Part shown: positions 8,029-16,414 of the stretch, piece after piece
Layout: each line of letters opens with the position of its first letter
Position numbering within the stretch: the stretch's first letter is position 1
Assembly (NCBI GenBank): GCA_964558465.1
Contig: CAZLEF010000002.1
Location: 99,799 to 163,798, forward strand
Reading direction: 5' to 3'
Source of the DNA: JACJYC01 sp964558465
GTDB taxonomy: Bacteria; Bacteroidota; Bacteroidia; Chitinophagales; Saprospiraceae
DNA length: 64,000 nucleotides
The notes under the pieces: generated by a model
The model's database searches: none
The model's input: only the letters and a program-made list of their open reading frames with translations
What the model was told of the DNA's origin: nothing
Program-made: the position numbers and the translations under genes

Positions 8029-9342
8029 ATGAGATTACTGTCGCTTTCTGCGATGCTTTTTTGGGTGTTTTCCGCCTTCTCCCAGCCGGCAAAAGAACGG
8101 GCAGATGAACTGCGACTGCTGGCGGACAACGTGTTTCACCTCTCGGAAGTGATGCTGCACGACGTGGCCAATCCGCCGGCGGCCAGCCGGTTTTACGCTT
8201 ATTCCTTGTTGGGCGCTTATGAAGCGGCGTTCTATGGGGAAGGCCGGCTCAGGAACATCAACCAGAAATTGAATATCGATCCGGGCATCCAGCCGCCGGC
8301 GACGCCAAAAAACTTCAACCTGGCTTTCTGCGCCAATTATGCCATGCTGGAAGTGGGGCGGCAGTTGATGCCGTCGGGATACCTGCTGGCGGAAAAACAA
8401 AAAGCCCTGTCAGATGCCTTTCTCGCAGGTAATAAGATCTCCAGACGAAACCTTGGCCGGAACATCCGGTATGCAACCGAAGTGGCCGCGCAGGTTGTCC
8501 GGTATGCCCGCAGCGACGGATACAACAAACTGAGCACTTATACCCGGTATACCCCGAGCAGGGAAGAAGGGCGTTGGTATCCAACCCCGCCGGAGTATAT
8601 GGGGGCCATCGAACCCAGATGGGCAACCATCCGGCCGTTTTTTCTGACTTCTGCCGACCAGTTTGCACCACCCCGGCCGGCGGATTTCAGTACCGACACC
8701 ACGAGTTCTTTTTACCGGCAGATGAAGGAAGTGTACCATGCCGTCAAAAACTGTACACCCCGGCAGGACACCATTGCCAATTTCTGGGATTGCAACCCGT
8801 TTGCAGTGGCGTCCTCGGGCCATATGTCCATCGGATTGAAGAAAATCTCGCCGGGCGGCCATTGGATGAGCATTGCCGGGATCGCCTGCAAACAGGCAGG
8901 CATCCCGCTTGATTCGGCCATTTTCGTACATACTTTGACTGCCCTGACCCTGCACGACGCGTTCATCAGTTGCTGGCAGGAAAAATACGCCAGCGACCGG
9001 ATCCGGCCGGAAACCGCCATCAACAAACTCCTGGACCGGACCTGGCGTCCCCTTCTTCAAACTCCGCCCTTCCCGGAGTACACCAGCGGCCACAGCGTAG
9101 CTTCCGCCTCTGCGGCAACGGTATTGACCCGCCTGCTGGGCGAACCCTTTCCCTTTACGGATACTTCGGAAGTTTTTTTCGGGTTGCCTGAACGACGATT
9201 CAATTCGTTTTATGAAGCCTCGGACGAAGCAGCTATTTCCCGGCTTTACGGGGGCATCCATTTCCGGGATGCCTGTGAGGCGGGAGTACAGCAGGGCAAG
9301 GGGGTAGGCCAGTGGGTTATGGAGCGGGTGTATGGGGAATGA
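8029..9342 (+). CDS. Vanadium-dependent haloperoxidase-like protein (PAP2 superfamily)
   Basis: 437 residues with a signal peptide ('LSLSAMLFWVFSAFSQ'). All residues of the vanadate/phosphate pocket can be placed. They are K319-x6-R326 ('KYASDRIR'), S353-G354-H355 in 'YTSGHSVASASAATVL', and R405-x5-H411 ('RLYGGIHFR'), where H411 would be the covalent vanadate ligand. This spacing fits vanadium haloperoxidases and their acid phosphatase relatives. The reaction would be halide oxidation by peroxide or phosphoester hydrolysis, outside the cytoplasm. It lies about 170 bases after the FG-GAP/UnbV gene on the same strand and is probably functionally linked to it. Haloperoxidase activity as opposed to phosphatase activity cannot be decided from sequence alone. 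Confidence 0.85.
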   Translation: MRLLSLSAMLFWVFSAFSQPAKERADELRLLADNVFHLSEVMLHDVANPPAASRFYAYSLLGAYEAAFYGEGRLRNINQKLNIDPGIQPPATPKNFNLAFCANYAMLEVGRQLMPSGYLLAEKQKALSDAFLAGNKISRRNLGRNIRYATEVAAQVVRYARSDGYNKLSTYTRYTPSREEGRWYPTPPEYMGAIEPRWATIRPFFLTSADQFAPPRPADFSTDTTSSFYRQMKEVYHAVKNCTPRQDTIANFWDCNPFAVASSGHMSIGLKKISPGGHWMSIAGIACKQAGIPLDSAIFVHTLTALTLHDAFISCWQEKYASDRIRPETAINKLLDRTWRPLLQTPPFPEYTSGHSVASASAATVLTRLLGEPFPFTDTSEVFFGLPERRFNSFYEASDEAAISRLYGGIHFRDACEAGVQQGKGVGQWVMERVYGE

Positions 9343-9459
9343 ACGGTTACCAGGGTTTGAATCTATCAAAATATAAAAATTTGGCATGGTCAGAAAACCC
9401 AAATTTGTCCTTGCAAGAGAAATTTGAACAGTATAGTTTGGCCCTTTTATCCACAGATT

Positions 9460-10059
9460 ATGTCTTATTCCAACTCAGGGCCTGCCAGGAAATATAGTTC
9501 CAGCAATACCTCCTACCGGAGGGTGATTCCTTTTCCAACCAAAACAAGGAATAACTGGAATCCTGATCCAAAATGGTATCTCGTTTTGTTTTTGTTGATG
9601 GTTTGCATTTCGTTCCTCGTTCACCCAATTTTTTTTAGCGATAAAGGCAAAACATCCCCAACGATTGCGGATGGAGAAGGTAACATTTTACTTTCTCCTG
9701 ACCGGCAAGAGAAGCTGGATAAAGAGCTTGATGAAATCGATCATGCACAGCAATATGCGCTAATCGCCACGGTCGATCAATATTATCCATGTTTTACTTG
9801 TCCAAATGGATCTTCGACCATATTTTTGTATAAAGGAGAGGTTTGGCGATATGGAATCACCAGGAAAGGAGAACAAGGACGCTACCCTGGAAAGAACTTT
9901 GGGGCGTCAAACATTGTTTATGTAGGTGAGTTTCATGGGACCTACAGCGAATGCCTTAAAATGGAAAAAATCAAAATCTACAATTATCCGTTATTACCGG
10001 AGGCGCAAAAAAGGAAAATCAAATTGTTTCGCCCTCCCGGGAATTCGAATGATAACTAA
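9460..10059 (+). CDS. Unrecognised single-pass membrane protein; C-terminus resembles a GIY-YIG-like toxin domain
   Basis: 199 residues from the ATG at 9460; an earlier TTG at 9424 is less likely. One transmembrane segment is visible ('WYLVLFLLMVCISFLVHPIFF'). A Cys pair follows ('YYPCFTCPNG') and then 'GEVWRYGITRKGEQGRYPG...GEFHGTYSECLKMEKIKIYNY' ending 'LFRPPGN'. The Y-G-I/T...R-Y...E order and the terminal PPGN recall the GIY-YIG-like nuclease domains at the tips of bacterial polymorphic toxins, but that is my inference from pattern alone. A 142-residue gene starts five bases after the stop, as an immunity gene would. No long secreted toxin body is attached, which is unusual. Alternatively it is simply a lineage-specific membrane protein. 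Confidence 0.5.
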   Translation: MSYSNSGPARKYSSSNTSYRRVIPFPTKTRNNWNPDPKWYLVLFLLMVCISFLVHPIFFSDKGKTSPTIADGEGNILLSPDRQEKLDKELDEIDHAQQYALIATVDQYYPCFTCPNGSSTIFLYKGEVWRYGITRKGEQGRYPGKNFGASNIVYVGEFHGTYSECLKMEKIKIYNYPLLPEAQKRKIKLFRPPGNSNDN

Positions 10060-10064
10060 AGAAA

Positions 10065-10493
10065 ATGATACCAGAAGAAAGACAAATATATGTTTCCGGA
10101 CGGCTTTGGCATGAAATCTACCCAAAGGTCAACCTCACCCCATTCATTCACGTACTTCACGAAAGCATTGACCTGTCGAAATATGGGGATGCCCTTAAAA
10201 AATTTTACTTCACCTTTATCATTGTAAAACCGGAAGATAAAATCAACCGGCCTGGCAGGCATTTCAATAAAAAAAATAAGGCAGCCGATATCTCCATTCA
10301 AATCCCATACCACCAGATTTTGACAGCTTCCGAATCCGAAACCATCAAACTCATGGAATCCGCTTACCTGGAGGGCATCGAACAACTTCGCACACTGCCG
10401 CTTAAGGGGCCACTCAATATTGACAAACTGAAACAGGATGTCCAGGCCATATTTGCCCTGGAAGAGTGGTACAAAAGAATCCCCGCCGCTTAA
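10065..10493 (+). CDS. Small soluble protein, candidate immunity partner of the preceding gene
   Basis: 142 residues with no signal peptide or membrane segment. I do not recognise the family with certainty. It has an alternating pattern suited to an alpha/beta fold ('FYFTFIIVKPEDK', 'AADISIQIPYHQIL', then a helix 'SETIKLMESAYLEGIEQL'). The start is only five bases after the stop of the membrane protein with the toxin-like tail, so the two are certainly co-transcribed. Size, solubility and position fit an immunity protein, but the call rests on context. The stop is followed at once by a short tandem repeat that fills the gap to the convergent gene. Confidence 0.55.
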   Translation: MIPEERQIYVSGRLWHEIYPKVNLTPFIHVLHESIDLSKYGDALKKFYFTFIIVKPEDKINRPGRHFNKKNKAADISIQIPYHQILTASESETIKLMESAYLEGIEQLRTLPLKGPLNIDKLKQDVQAIFALEEWYKRIPAA

Positions 10494-10550
10494 CGACCTC
10501 GCATCCTCGCATCCTCGCATCCACCTATCCTCGCATCCTCCTATCCTCAT
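10494..10550 (+). repeat. Short tandem repeat, unit CCTCGCAT, filling a convergent gap
   Basis: Imperfect 8-9 base units (CCTCGCAT, CCTATCCT variants) run from just after one stop codon to the stop codon of the opposing gene at 10551. No open frame or known RNA is visible here. Confidence 0.7.
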
Positions 10551-11015
10551 CTACTCCACCGGCGCCTCGATCATCGGCAGATCGATCAGCCTGCGCTCTG
10601 ATTTGCTGATGCTCATCATACCCAGGAAGCCCCCGGACGATTCGGCAACATGGCGGGCAAAACTTTTGAGGCTTTCATAAAAAAGGGAAGCGTAGAAATA
10701 ATCCAGTTTGGGCAATATATCGTTCAGCCTGGCCAGTTGCGCGCTAATGGCGGATTCCCTTTCGGCAGTGTCGAAGGGCAGCGCCGCCAAAAGCTCCTTC
10801 ATCCGTTCAGCATAGTTTTCACCCACCTTTTTATAATAGGGCATCAAAAGCGCATCGTGGCTGTAACTCCGGATACCGGTGATCTTTTCACCCCAGGCAG
10901 TTTCATCGGTTTTGATATTGCCGTCGGCGCCGGCGATCAATAACGTAATATAAGGAATGGCGTCAAACATCAATTGTTGTTCTTCCGCCGTTAATGAAGC
11001 GAGTTCTCTTGGCAT
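10551..11015 (-). CDS. Hypothetical protein with a faint TerB-like acidic helix
   Basis: 154 residues, mostly helical, no signal peptide. 'LLIAGADGNIKTDETAWGEKI' near residue 25 resembles the metal-binding helix-loop of TerB-like proteins (A-D-G-x-I...E), but the rest is not diagnostic, so I do not assign the family. Later parts ('LDYFYASLFYESLKSFARHVAESSGGFLG') are amphipathic helices. The minus-strand -7-type motif TAATTTTG at 11038-11045 is 23 bases before the start and suggests a monocistronic unit. It converges on the putative immunity gene across a short tandem repeat. Confidence 0.6.
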   Translation of the reverse strand: MPRELASLTAEEQQLMFDAIPYITLLIAGADGNIKTDETAWGEKITGIRSYSHDALLMPYYKKVGENYAERMKELLAALPFDTAERESAISAQLARLNDILPKLDYFYASLFYESLKSFARHVAESSGGFLGMMSISKSERRLIDLPMIEAPVE

Positions 11016-11037
11016 GTTCTTTTGTCTTTTTCCGACG

Positions 11038-11045
11038 CAAAATTA
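11038..11045 (-). promoter_or_regulatory. Putative -7 element for the TerB-like hypothetical gene
   Basis: Reads TAATTTTG on the minus strand, matching TANNTTTG, 23 bases before the ATG at 11015. No clear TTTG is seen at -33. Confidence 0.35.
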
Positions 11046-11175
11046 AAAATCAACCGCTTATTTTGGAAGGAATCGGTGTTTTATTGGCAATATATATGGT
11101 TTCCCGGTTTCAGTGTTTTCCCGAAGGGATGGCTATGCCACAGTGTTTCACTGGTGGCCATGCAACCATGAAACC

Positions 11176-12147
11176 CTATCCCAGCCGTTCCACCAATTGC
11201 CGGATTATAATTTCCCCATGATCGCGGGTATTCTCGATGAACAAAGTTGAAGTTTTCAGGCCTGCGCAGACCACTCCGGCCAGAAAAACGTTGGGGAGTT
11301 GGGTTTCAAGGGTCTCCGGGTCGTGGACGGGCGCCTGGTCTTCGTCGTCAGGTATCTGCAATCCAAGTTTTCGAAGCAAGGGATAATTGGGTTGGTACCC
11401 CGTCATAGCCATCACAAAATCGTTGGGAAGGGCAAACGTACCATCCGGGCCCTCCAGGATCACCTGTTCAGCCTGAATTTCTTTTACCCGGGTGTTGAAA
11501 TAAGCCTGTATGCTGCCTTCTTTGATCCGGTTCTCGATATTGGGTTTGATCCAGTATTTGACTTTAGGATAGATTTCCGGTTCCCGGATGGCCATCGTCA
11601 CTTCGGCGCCTTTCGACCAGGTTTCCAGGGCAACATCGCAGGCTGAATTGGCAGCGCCGACCACCAGCAGTTTCTGGCCGATATAGGGGTGGGCATCGTC
11701 ATAGTAGTGTTTTACTTTTGGCAGCTCTTCTCCCGGGATGTTGAGTTTCCTGGGGGTGTCGAAATAACCCGTAGCGATGATCACCGACCGTGTGGAATAA
11801 TTGCTTCTGGCGGACTGTATCCGGTATTGACCGTTTTCCAGGGGCGTCATCGAATAAACTTCTTCGTACAGATTGATCCGGATGCCAAAAGATTCCTGCA
11901 GCCTGCGGTAATATTCCAGCGCTTCGGTGCGGGTGGGCTTGTCGCTATGGGAAATAAAAGGCGTACCCGCGATCTCCAGTAACCGGGAGGTCGAAAAAAA
12001 GGTCATATTGACCGGGAAATGATAAATGGAATTGACCAGCACGCCTTTTTCAAGGACGAGGAAACGGAGCCCCCGTTTTTTTGCAGAAATAGCGCAGTTT
12101 AGCCCTGTGGGGCCGCCGCCGATGATAACCAGATCAAAAACTTCCAT
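11176..12147 (-). CDS. ypdA: YpdA-family putative bacillithiol disulfide reductase
   Basis: 323 residues. The FAD-binding loop is at the N-terminus ('VIIGGGPTGLNCAISAKKRG') and a second dinucleotide site appears as 'LLVVGAANSACDVALE'. Strings such as 'NSIYHFPVNMTFFSTSRLLEIAG' and 'ATGYFDTPRKLNIPGE' are characteristic of YpdA/Bdr, the flavoprotein that reduces bacillithiol disulfide with NADPH in Firmicutes and is widespread in Bacteroidota. There is no redox CxxC motif, consistent with the YpdA type rather than classic thioredoxin reductase. Minus-strand TATCTTTG (12165-12172) lies 18 bases before the start and is a plausible -7 element with a very short leader. It is cytoplasmic and involved in thiol redox balance. 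Confidence 0.85.
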   Translation of the reverse strand: MEVFDLVIIGGGPTGLNCAISAKKRGLRFLVLEKGVLVNSIYHFPVNMTFFSTSRLLEIAGTPFISHSDKPTRTEALEYYRRLQESFGIRINLYEEVYSMTPLENGQYRIQSARSNYSTRSVIIATGYFDTPRKLNIPGEELPKVKHYYDDAHPYIGQKLLVVGAANSACDVALETWSKGAEVTMAIREPEIYPKVKYWIKPNIENRIKEGSIQAYFNTRVKEIQAEQVILEGPDGTFALPNDFVMAMTGYQPNYPLLRKLGLQIPDDEDQAPVHDPETLETQLPNVFLAGVVCAGLKTSTLFIENTRDHGEIIIRQLVERLG

Positions 12148-12164
12148 TCCTCTTTCATTTCGGG

Positions 12165-12172
12165 CAAAGATA
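12165..12172 (-). promoter_or_regulatory. Putative -7 element for ypdA
   Basis: Reads TATCTTTG on the minus strand, matching TANNTTTG, 18 bases before the ATG at 12147. Confidence 0.4.
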
Positions 12173-12274
12173 GAGATCCGGGCCGGTTTTAACGAGCCGG
12201 CTATCGTTACCCGCCGGCTTCAGCGGGATATTAAAATCACCCGGCAACCTCAAAGGAAGGCGGGCGCCAATGCG

Positions 12275-14173
12275 TCACGGCCCGGTCAGATTCAGGATCC
12301 GCTTAAAGAGGTCTTCGGGTTTGAAAGGTTTGGAAAGGTAATCGTCCATGCCGTTGTTCAGGCAGCGTTCTTCTTCCTGTTTTGAGGCGTTGGCGGTCAG
12401 GGCGATGATGGGAATTTTGCTGGACTTCCGGATCATCCGGGTGGTTTCCAGCCCGTCTATTCCCGGCAATTGCAAGTCCATCAGCACGAGGTCAAACCGT
12501 TCGCTGCCAAAGGATTTCAGCGCCGATTCACCCGTGCCGGCAACCCGTACCTCCACATTATCCGACCAGGAAGTGAGCAGTTTCCGGGTGGCTATCTGGG
12601 AGATGATATGGTCTTCCACCAACAGGATTTTTTTAGAATTGCTGGGACGGACCACCCCGCTCCGGTCCTGGAAAATAATTTTCACGGGGATTTGAATGAG
12701 GATGCGGGATTTGTTTTCGTTAACGGGCCGCACTTCGATTGTACCCTTCAGGAGCCGGATCAGTTTCAGGGTGATCAACGATTTGATCCCTTTTTCCATC
12801 ATTTCCATTTCGACCAGGGTCATTTTGGCCGGCAAAGTGGAAGCGATTTTATCCAGGACAATCTCCGGGCCCGCATAGTCGATCTGAGTATGCATCAGGC
12901 CGTTATCTCCAAGTTCAGCCTGTAGCATCGTTTTGATGCTTGCCGGGCTTCGGTTGCTGGCATGGCCGGCCAGGTCCAGGATATTGTGAAGGGCCAGGGC
13001 AAATTTACTGATATCCGCGCGTATTTTATTTACATTTTCAATCTCGCAGGTAAACTGGAACCGCCCCGGCCGCGTCGTATTTTCGAGGATAGAATTTAAG
13101 GATTTAACCTCCAGTAATTCTTCCCGGACCTCCAGGTTTTCCGAAAAGAAAGCGGCATAATTGATCATGGAGTTGGTCAGCAGCGCGAGGTCGTCGAGCG
13201 CCACTTTTACTTCTGAGGCCAACTCTCGCTGAGGCCCGCTCAAGCCGCTTTGTTCAAGCAGATAAAGCAGTTGGGTGACCGAATTAAGCGGAGAACGGAA
13301 CTGAAAATTCCAGCGTTTAAAAAAAAACTCCGCCAGTTTGTTTAATTCCAGATCCCTGAGCGGTTGTTTATTGTCGGGGGTTCTCGGATTTTCAACCTGG
13401 TATGAAATATCCTGAAGGCTGCCCAGGAGCACTATTTTATTCGATTTTTCATCGTAGTTGATCCTGGCCTGTACAAGCAGGTATTTTACCAACCGGTTTC
13501 GTACAAATAAGCGGTGTTCTATCCTGCTTTGTTCTCCCGTTTTTTTGGCGCTGTCAAAAAAATCATATACCCGTTCTTTGTCTTCTGCATGTACATAAGA
13601 GAGGTAATCGTGGAGGGTGGGCTGGAATTCTCCGGGTTTGAAGCCAAATATTTCAAACATCTCATCAGACCACTCCATCCAATTGGAAACGATATCCAGT
13701 TCCCATTTGGCCAGCTTAGCAATTTCAAAGGTTTTCTGTATGCGTAAATGATCCTGGGACAGTTCTGAATTGGCTTGTTTCAGGCTTTCCTGGTTTTTCG
13801 ACCGGTGCAGGGAGAAAAGAATAGATTTTTCAAGCAGTTTGCTGGTGATCTCAGATTTGAAAAGATAATCCTGGGCGCCCTCCTTAACGGCCTGGACCCC
13901 CTGTTTTTCGTTTTTATTTCCCGTAAGTACAATCACAGGCGGTTTAGGTTCCGGGGCTTCCCTGAGGTAGGATTGCAGGGTATTGAACCCCATGGTGTCT
14001 TGCAGTGAAAGATCGAGCAAGACCAGGTCAATGTTTTGTTCTGAAAGTGCGACCATCCCTTCATGCAGGGATGGGACATGGTGGAATTTGTGTTTAAGGT
14101 GGCTTTCCTCCAACATTTGCCGGATATTCAGAACATCTCCGGGGTTGTCCTCGATCACTAAAATATGGATCAT
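12275..14173 (-). CDS. REC - PAS - degenerate histidine kinase - REC protein
   Basis: 632 residues. Receiver domain 1 spans about 1-122 with phospho-acceptor D54 in 'VLLDLS'. A PAS domain is at about 150-260. A HisKA/HATPase-like core is at about 280-500, and receiver 2 is at about 512-628 with D566 in 'VLMDLQLPGIDG' and the K of 'SKPF'. The kinase core is recognisable but broken. The H-box reads 'NFQFRSPLNSV', with F290 where the phosphorylated His should be. The N-box is degraded ('HNILDLAGHAS'), there is no D-x-G-x-G, and the G2 box reads 'EKGIKSL'. It is therefore probably a scaffold or phosphate sink rather than a kinase. The start overlaps the stop of the upstream single-domain response regulator by four bases (ATGA), so the two are coupled. 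Confidence 0.88.
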   Translation of the reverse strand: MIHILVIEDNPGDVLNIRQMLEESHLKHKFHHVPSLHEGMVALSEQNIDLVLLDLSLQDTMGFNTLQSYLREAPEPKPPVIVLTGNKNEKQGVQAVKEGAQDYLFKSEITSKLLEKSILFSLHRSKNQESLKQANSELSQDHLRIQKTFEIAKLAKWELDIVSNWMEWSDEMFEIFGFKPGEFQPTLHDYLSYVHAEDKERVYDFFDSAKKTGEQSRIEHRLFVRNRLVKYLLVQARINYDEKSNKIVLLGSLQDISYQVENPRTPDNKQPLRDLELNKLAEFFFKRWNFQFRSPLNSVTQLLYLLEQSGLSGPQRELASEVKVALDDLALLTNSMINYAAFFSENLEVREELLEVKSLNSILENTTRPGRFQFTCEIENVNKIRADISKFALALHNILDLAGHASNRSPASIKTMLQAELGDNGLMHTQIDYAGPEIVLDKIASTLPAKMTLVEMEMMEKGIKSLITLKLIRLLKGTIEVRPVNENKSRILIQIPVKIIFQDRSGVVRPSNSKKILLVEDHIISQIATRKLLTSWSDNVEVRVAGTGESALKSFGSERFDLVLMDLQLPGIDGLETTRMIRKSSKIPIIALTANASKQEEERCLNNGMDDYLSKPFKPEDLFKRILNLTGP

Positions 14174-14655
14174 GATTTAACAGCCTGGTAAAATTGCGCC
14201 TTGTCTGCACCGGCCAGGCGTGCAGGCAATTCTGCCGTTAGCAGCCAAAAGTCTACTATTTTTTGTATGATTATGAAAAACCGGTCAAAATCGACCGGTT
14301 TATTAATAAAACAATTGGCGTGGAGCTCGTAGCTTTGAACAATGTCCTGCCTGGCGTTGGAGGTGGTCAAAACGATAACGGGTATTTGACGAAGAACGTT
14401 GTCCGATTTAATTTCTTTAAGGACTTCCCGGCCGTCCTTTTTGGGCAGGTTCAGGTCTAAAAGGATCAGATCGGGCAGGGGTTTGTCCGGATAGGGAGGC
14501 GTTTTGTGCAGGTACCTCAGCGCTTCGACACCGTCCGTTGCGATTTCAAGATGGATAGGGTGTTTAATCAGCCTGAAAGCTTCCCGGGTTAATCTGACAT
14601 CTCCGGGATTATCTTCTACCAGAAGGATAATAAAGTTTTTGGAGTTTTGGTGCAT
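14170..14655 (-). CDS. Rcp1-type single-domain response regulator
   Basis: 161 residues from the ATG at 14655 ('MHQNSKNFIILLVEDNPGD'). An upstream in-frame start would extend into the divergent promoter region and is rejected. The acidic pair is 'VEDNPGD', the phospho-Asp lies in 'LILLDLNLPKKDG', the Thr in 'IVLTTS' and the Lys in 'INKPVD'. Rcp1-like regulators have no output domain and pass phosphate to partners. Here the partner is most likely the REC-PAS-pseudokinase-REC protein encoded immediately downstream with a four-base overlap. No active histidine kinase is encoded nearby, so the phosphate source is elsewhere. Confidence 0.88.
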   Translation of the reverse strand: MHQNSKNFIILLVEDNPGDVRLTREAFRLIKHPIHLEIATDGVEALRYLHKTPPYPDKPLPDLILLDLNLPKKDGREVLKEIKSDNVLRQIPVIVLTTSNARQDIVQSYELHANCFINKPVDFDRFFIIIQKIVDFWLLTAELPARLAGADKAQFYQAVKS

Positions 14656-14667
14656 GGTATTCCTTTG

Positions 14668-14675
14668 TAGTTTTG
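14668..14675 (+). promoter_or_regulatory. Putative promoter for the prenyl synthase (divergent region)
   Basis: TAGTTTTG matches TANNTTTG, with TTTG at 14646-14649 (spacing 18) as a possible -33 element. Transcription would start about 30 bases before the ATG at 14709. On the other strand, TATTTTTG at 14686-14693 could serve the response regulator operon. Confidence 0.45.
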
Positions 14676-14708
14676 TGTTTAAATGCAAAAATAATAAATG
14701 TACAACAG

Positions 14709-15683
14709 ATGAAGGATGTTTTGTTTTTTCAACAACTTTTCGAATCATATATGGCCGGCCAGAATTCAGTTAAAACACCTGCGGGGCTTTACGAACCTGT
14801 GCGGTATATTATGGATCTGGGGGGCAAACGGATCCGGCCGGCGCTGGCTTTGATGGGATATCATTTATACGGCGATGATCCTGAACAAGCGCTGCCGGCC
14901 GCCATGGCGATGGAGCTTTTTCACAATTTTAGCCTGGTGCACGACGATATCATGGATCAGGCCTCCTTGCGTCGAGGGCAGCCTGCCGTACACGCCAGAT
15001 ATGGCCTGAATACAGGCATTTTATCCGGCGATATCATGCTGATCATGAGTTACCAGTATCTTTTGAATACCCGGGCGGAGACCAACCGGATCAACCGGGC
15101 TGTCCGTGCCTTTACCCAAGCGGCGGCTGAGGTTTGCGAGGGGCAGCAGATGGACATGGATTTTGAAACCAGGGCAGATGTGACCCTGAAAGAATACCTG
15201 ACCATGATCGAGGGGAAAACAGCAGCCCTCCTGGGCGGTTGCCTCGAAGTGGGAGCCTGGATCGGCGGCGCCGTGGAAGTCGGAAACCTGGCCGGCTTCG
15301 GAAGAAATATCGGGATCGCATTCCAAATTCAGGACGACTATCTGGACACCTTCGGCGACCCCCGGAAATTTGGTAAAAAACCCGGAGGAGATATTCTCCA
15401 AAATAAAAAAACGGCCCTCTTTCTGCTTGCCCTCGAGATGGCCGGCGACCGCGAACGGCATGAACTTTTGCGCCTTTATTCCGGGATAAAAACGGACCCG
15501 GACGCCAAAATAAGGTCTGTTGTGGAGATCTTCCTTCACCTCGGCATTCCAGCCCGGGTCAGGGCTTTGCAATTACAATACCAGGAAGCGGCATTCCGGC
15601 ATCTGGACGAACTGGAGGCGCCGGGTGAAAGGAAAACGCCTTTGATCGCTCTGGCCAATCAACTGTTGGAAAGGGATTTATAA
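14709..15683 (+). CDS. Polyprenyl synthetase (short-chain isoprenyl diphosphate synthase)
   Basis: 324 residues from the ATG at 14709. Both aspartate-rich motifs are present: 'HDDIMDQASLRRG' (D79-D83) and 'QIQDDYLDTFGD'. Other hallmarks are 'GGKRIRP' for IPP binding and 'EGKTAALLGG'. The enzyme condenses isopentenyl diphosphate with an allylic diphosphate to make farnesyl or geranylgeranyl diphosphate or longer chains. There is a Phe five residues before the first Asp (F74) and no two-residue insertion in the DDxxD motif. This suggests a short product such as C20, but that is an inference. It is cytoplasmic and supplies quinone, carotenoid or undecaprenyl pathways. Confidence 0.9.
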   Translation: MKDVLFFQQLFESYMAGQNSVKTPAGLYEPVRYIMDLGGKRIRPALALMGYHLYGDDPEQALPAAMAMELFHNFSLVHDDIMDQASLRRGQPAVHARYGLNTGILSGDIMLIMSYQYLLNTRAETNRINRAVRAFTQAAAEVCEGQQMDMDFETRADVTLKEYLTMIEGKTAALLGGCLEVGAWIGGAVEVGNLAGFGRNIGIAFQIQDDYLDTFGDPRKFGKKPGGDILQNKKTALFLLALEMAGDRERHELLRLYSGIKTDPDAKIRSVVEIFLHLGIPARVRALQLQYQEAAFRHLDELEAPGERKTPLIALANQLLERDL

Positions 15684-15692
15684 AAAAGGAGC

Positions 15693-15708
15693 AACCGCCG
15701 AAGCGGTT
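15693..15708 (+). terminator. Weak hairpin after the prenyl synthase
   Basis: AACCGC-CGAA-GCGGTT forms a six-base-pair stem ten bases after the stop codon. No T-run follows, so termination is uncertain. The remaining bases to 15908 hold nothing that I recognise. Confidence 0.3.
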
Positions 15709-15908
15709 ACCCCTCACACTATGAAACACTATAATGCTTAATCTCTTGATTCCGGAGAAAAAATATTCATGCGCCTTATCATGAGGCCGGATACCGAACC
15801 GAATAAATGTAAAACTGTTTTGTGATGCGTACCTGAAGGAGGGTTTAGTCTCTTTGTCAAATAAAGTAAGGGATGAAGGTACGATCCTAATATTTATTAG
15901 ACTGAAGG

Positions 15909-16382
15909 TCAGGCCAAAGGTAACTCAATTTTTTTTTCCTGCAAAAATATTTTTCCGTTCCACCAGTCTTTCTCGATGATGGCATTGTTTTTTTTATAAA
16001 AAGCGATAGCCGGTTCATTCCAGTCCAAAACCTGCCATTTTACCAGCTTGCACCCCAGCGATGCGGCTTCTTTCAGCAAGGCGTCGAACAGCGCCTGGCC
16101 TATATTTGACCTGCGTATACCTGACTTGACCACAAAATCCTCCAGGAATAACATCTTGCCCTTCCAGGTTGAATAAGCCATATAATACAGCGCCATGCCT
16201 GCTACTTCGCCCTCGCGTTCGGCAATCAATGCCTGGAAAACCCCATCCGCCATATCCCGCTGATAGGCCTCCTGGCTGGCTGTGAATTCATGTTCGGCTT
16301 TTTCGTAAATGGCCAGTTCCCGCACCAGGTTGTGAATGGCCGGTATATCCCCGGGACCGGCTTTCCGGATTGTCAATTCCAT
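15909..16382 (-). CDS. GNAT acetyltransferase, spermidine/spermine or thialysine acetyltransferase-like
   Basis: 157 residues, the usual length for the family. The core reads 'LFLEDFVVKSGIRRSNIGQALFDALL', where R-x-x-x-I-G is the acetyl-CoA pyrophosphate loop. It is followed by 'GCKLVKWQVLDWNEPAIAFYKKNNA', whose 'VLDWN-PAI-FY' string is typical of the SSAT/thialysine N-acetyltransferase subgroup. It would transfer acetyl from acetyl-CoA to a small polyamine or amino acid side chain in the cytoplasm. It is followed downstream, on the same strand, by the gap to the convergent prenyl synthase. Confidence 0.85.
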   Translation of the reverse strand: MELTIRKAGPGDIPAIHNLVRELAIYEKAEHEFTASQEAYQRDMADGVFQALIAEREGEVAGMALYYMAYSTWKGKMLFLEDFVVKSGIRRSNIGQALFDALLKEAASLGCKLVKWQVLDWNEPAIAFYKKNNAIIEKDWWNGKIFLQEKKIELPLA

Positions 16383-16414
16383 TTTTTAAGGATCAGGGTA
16401 AATATGAATTTCAA

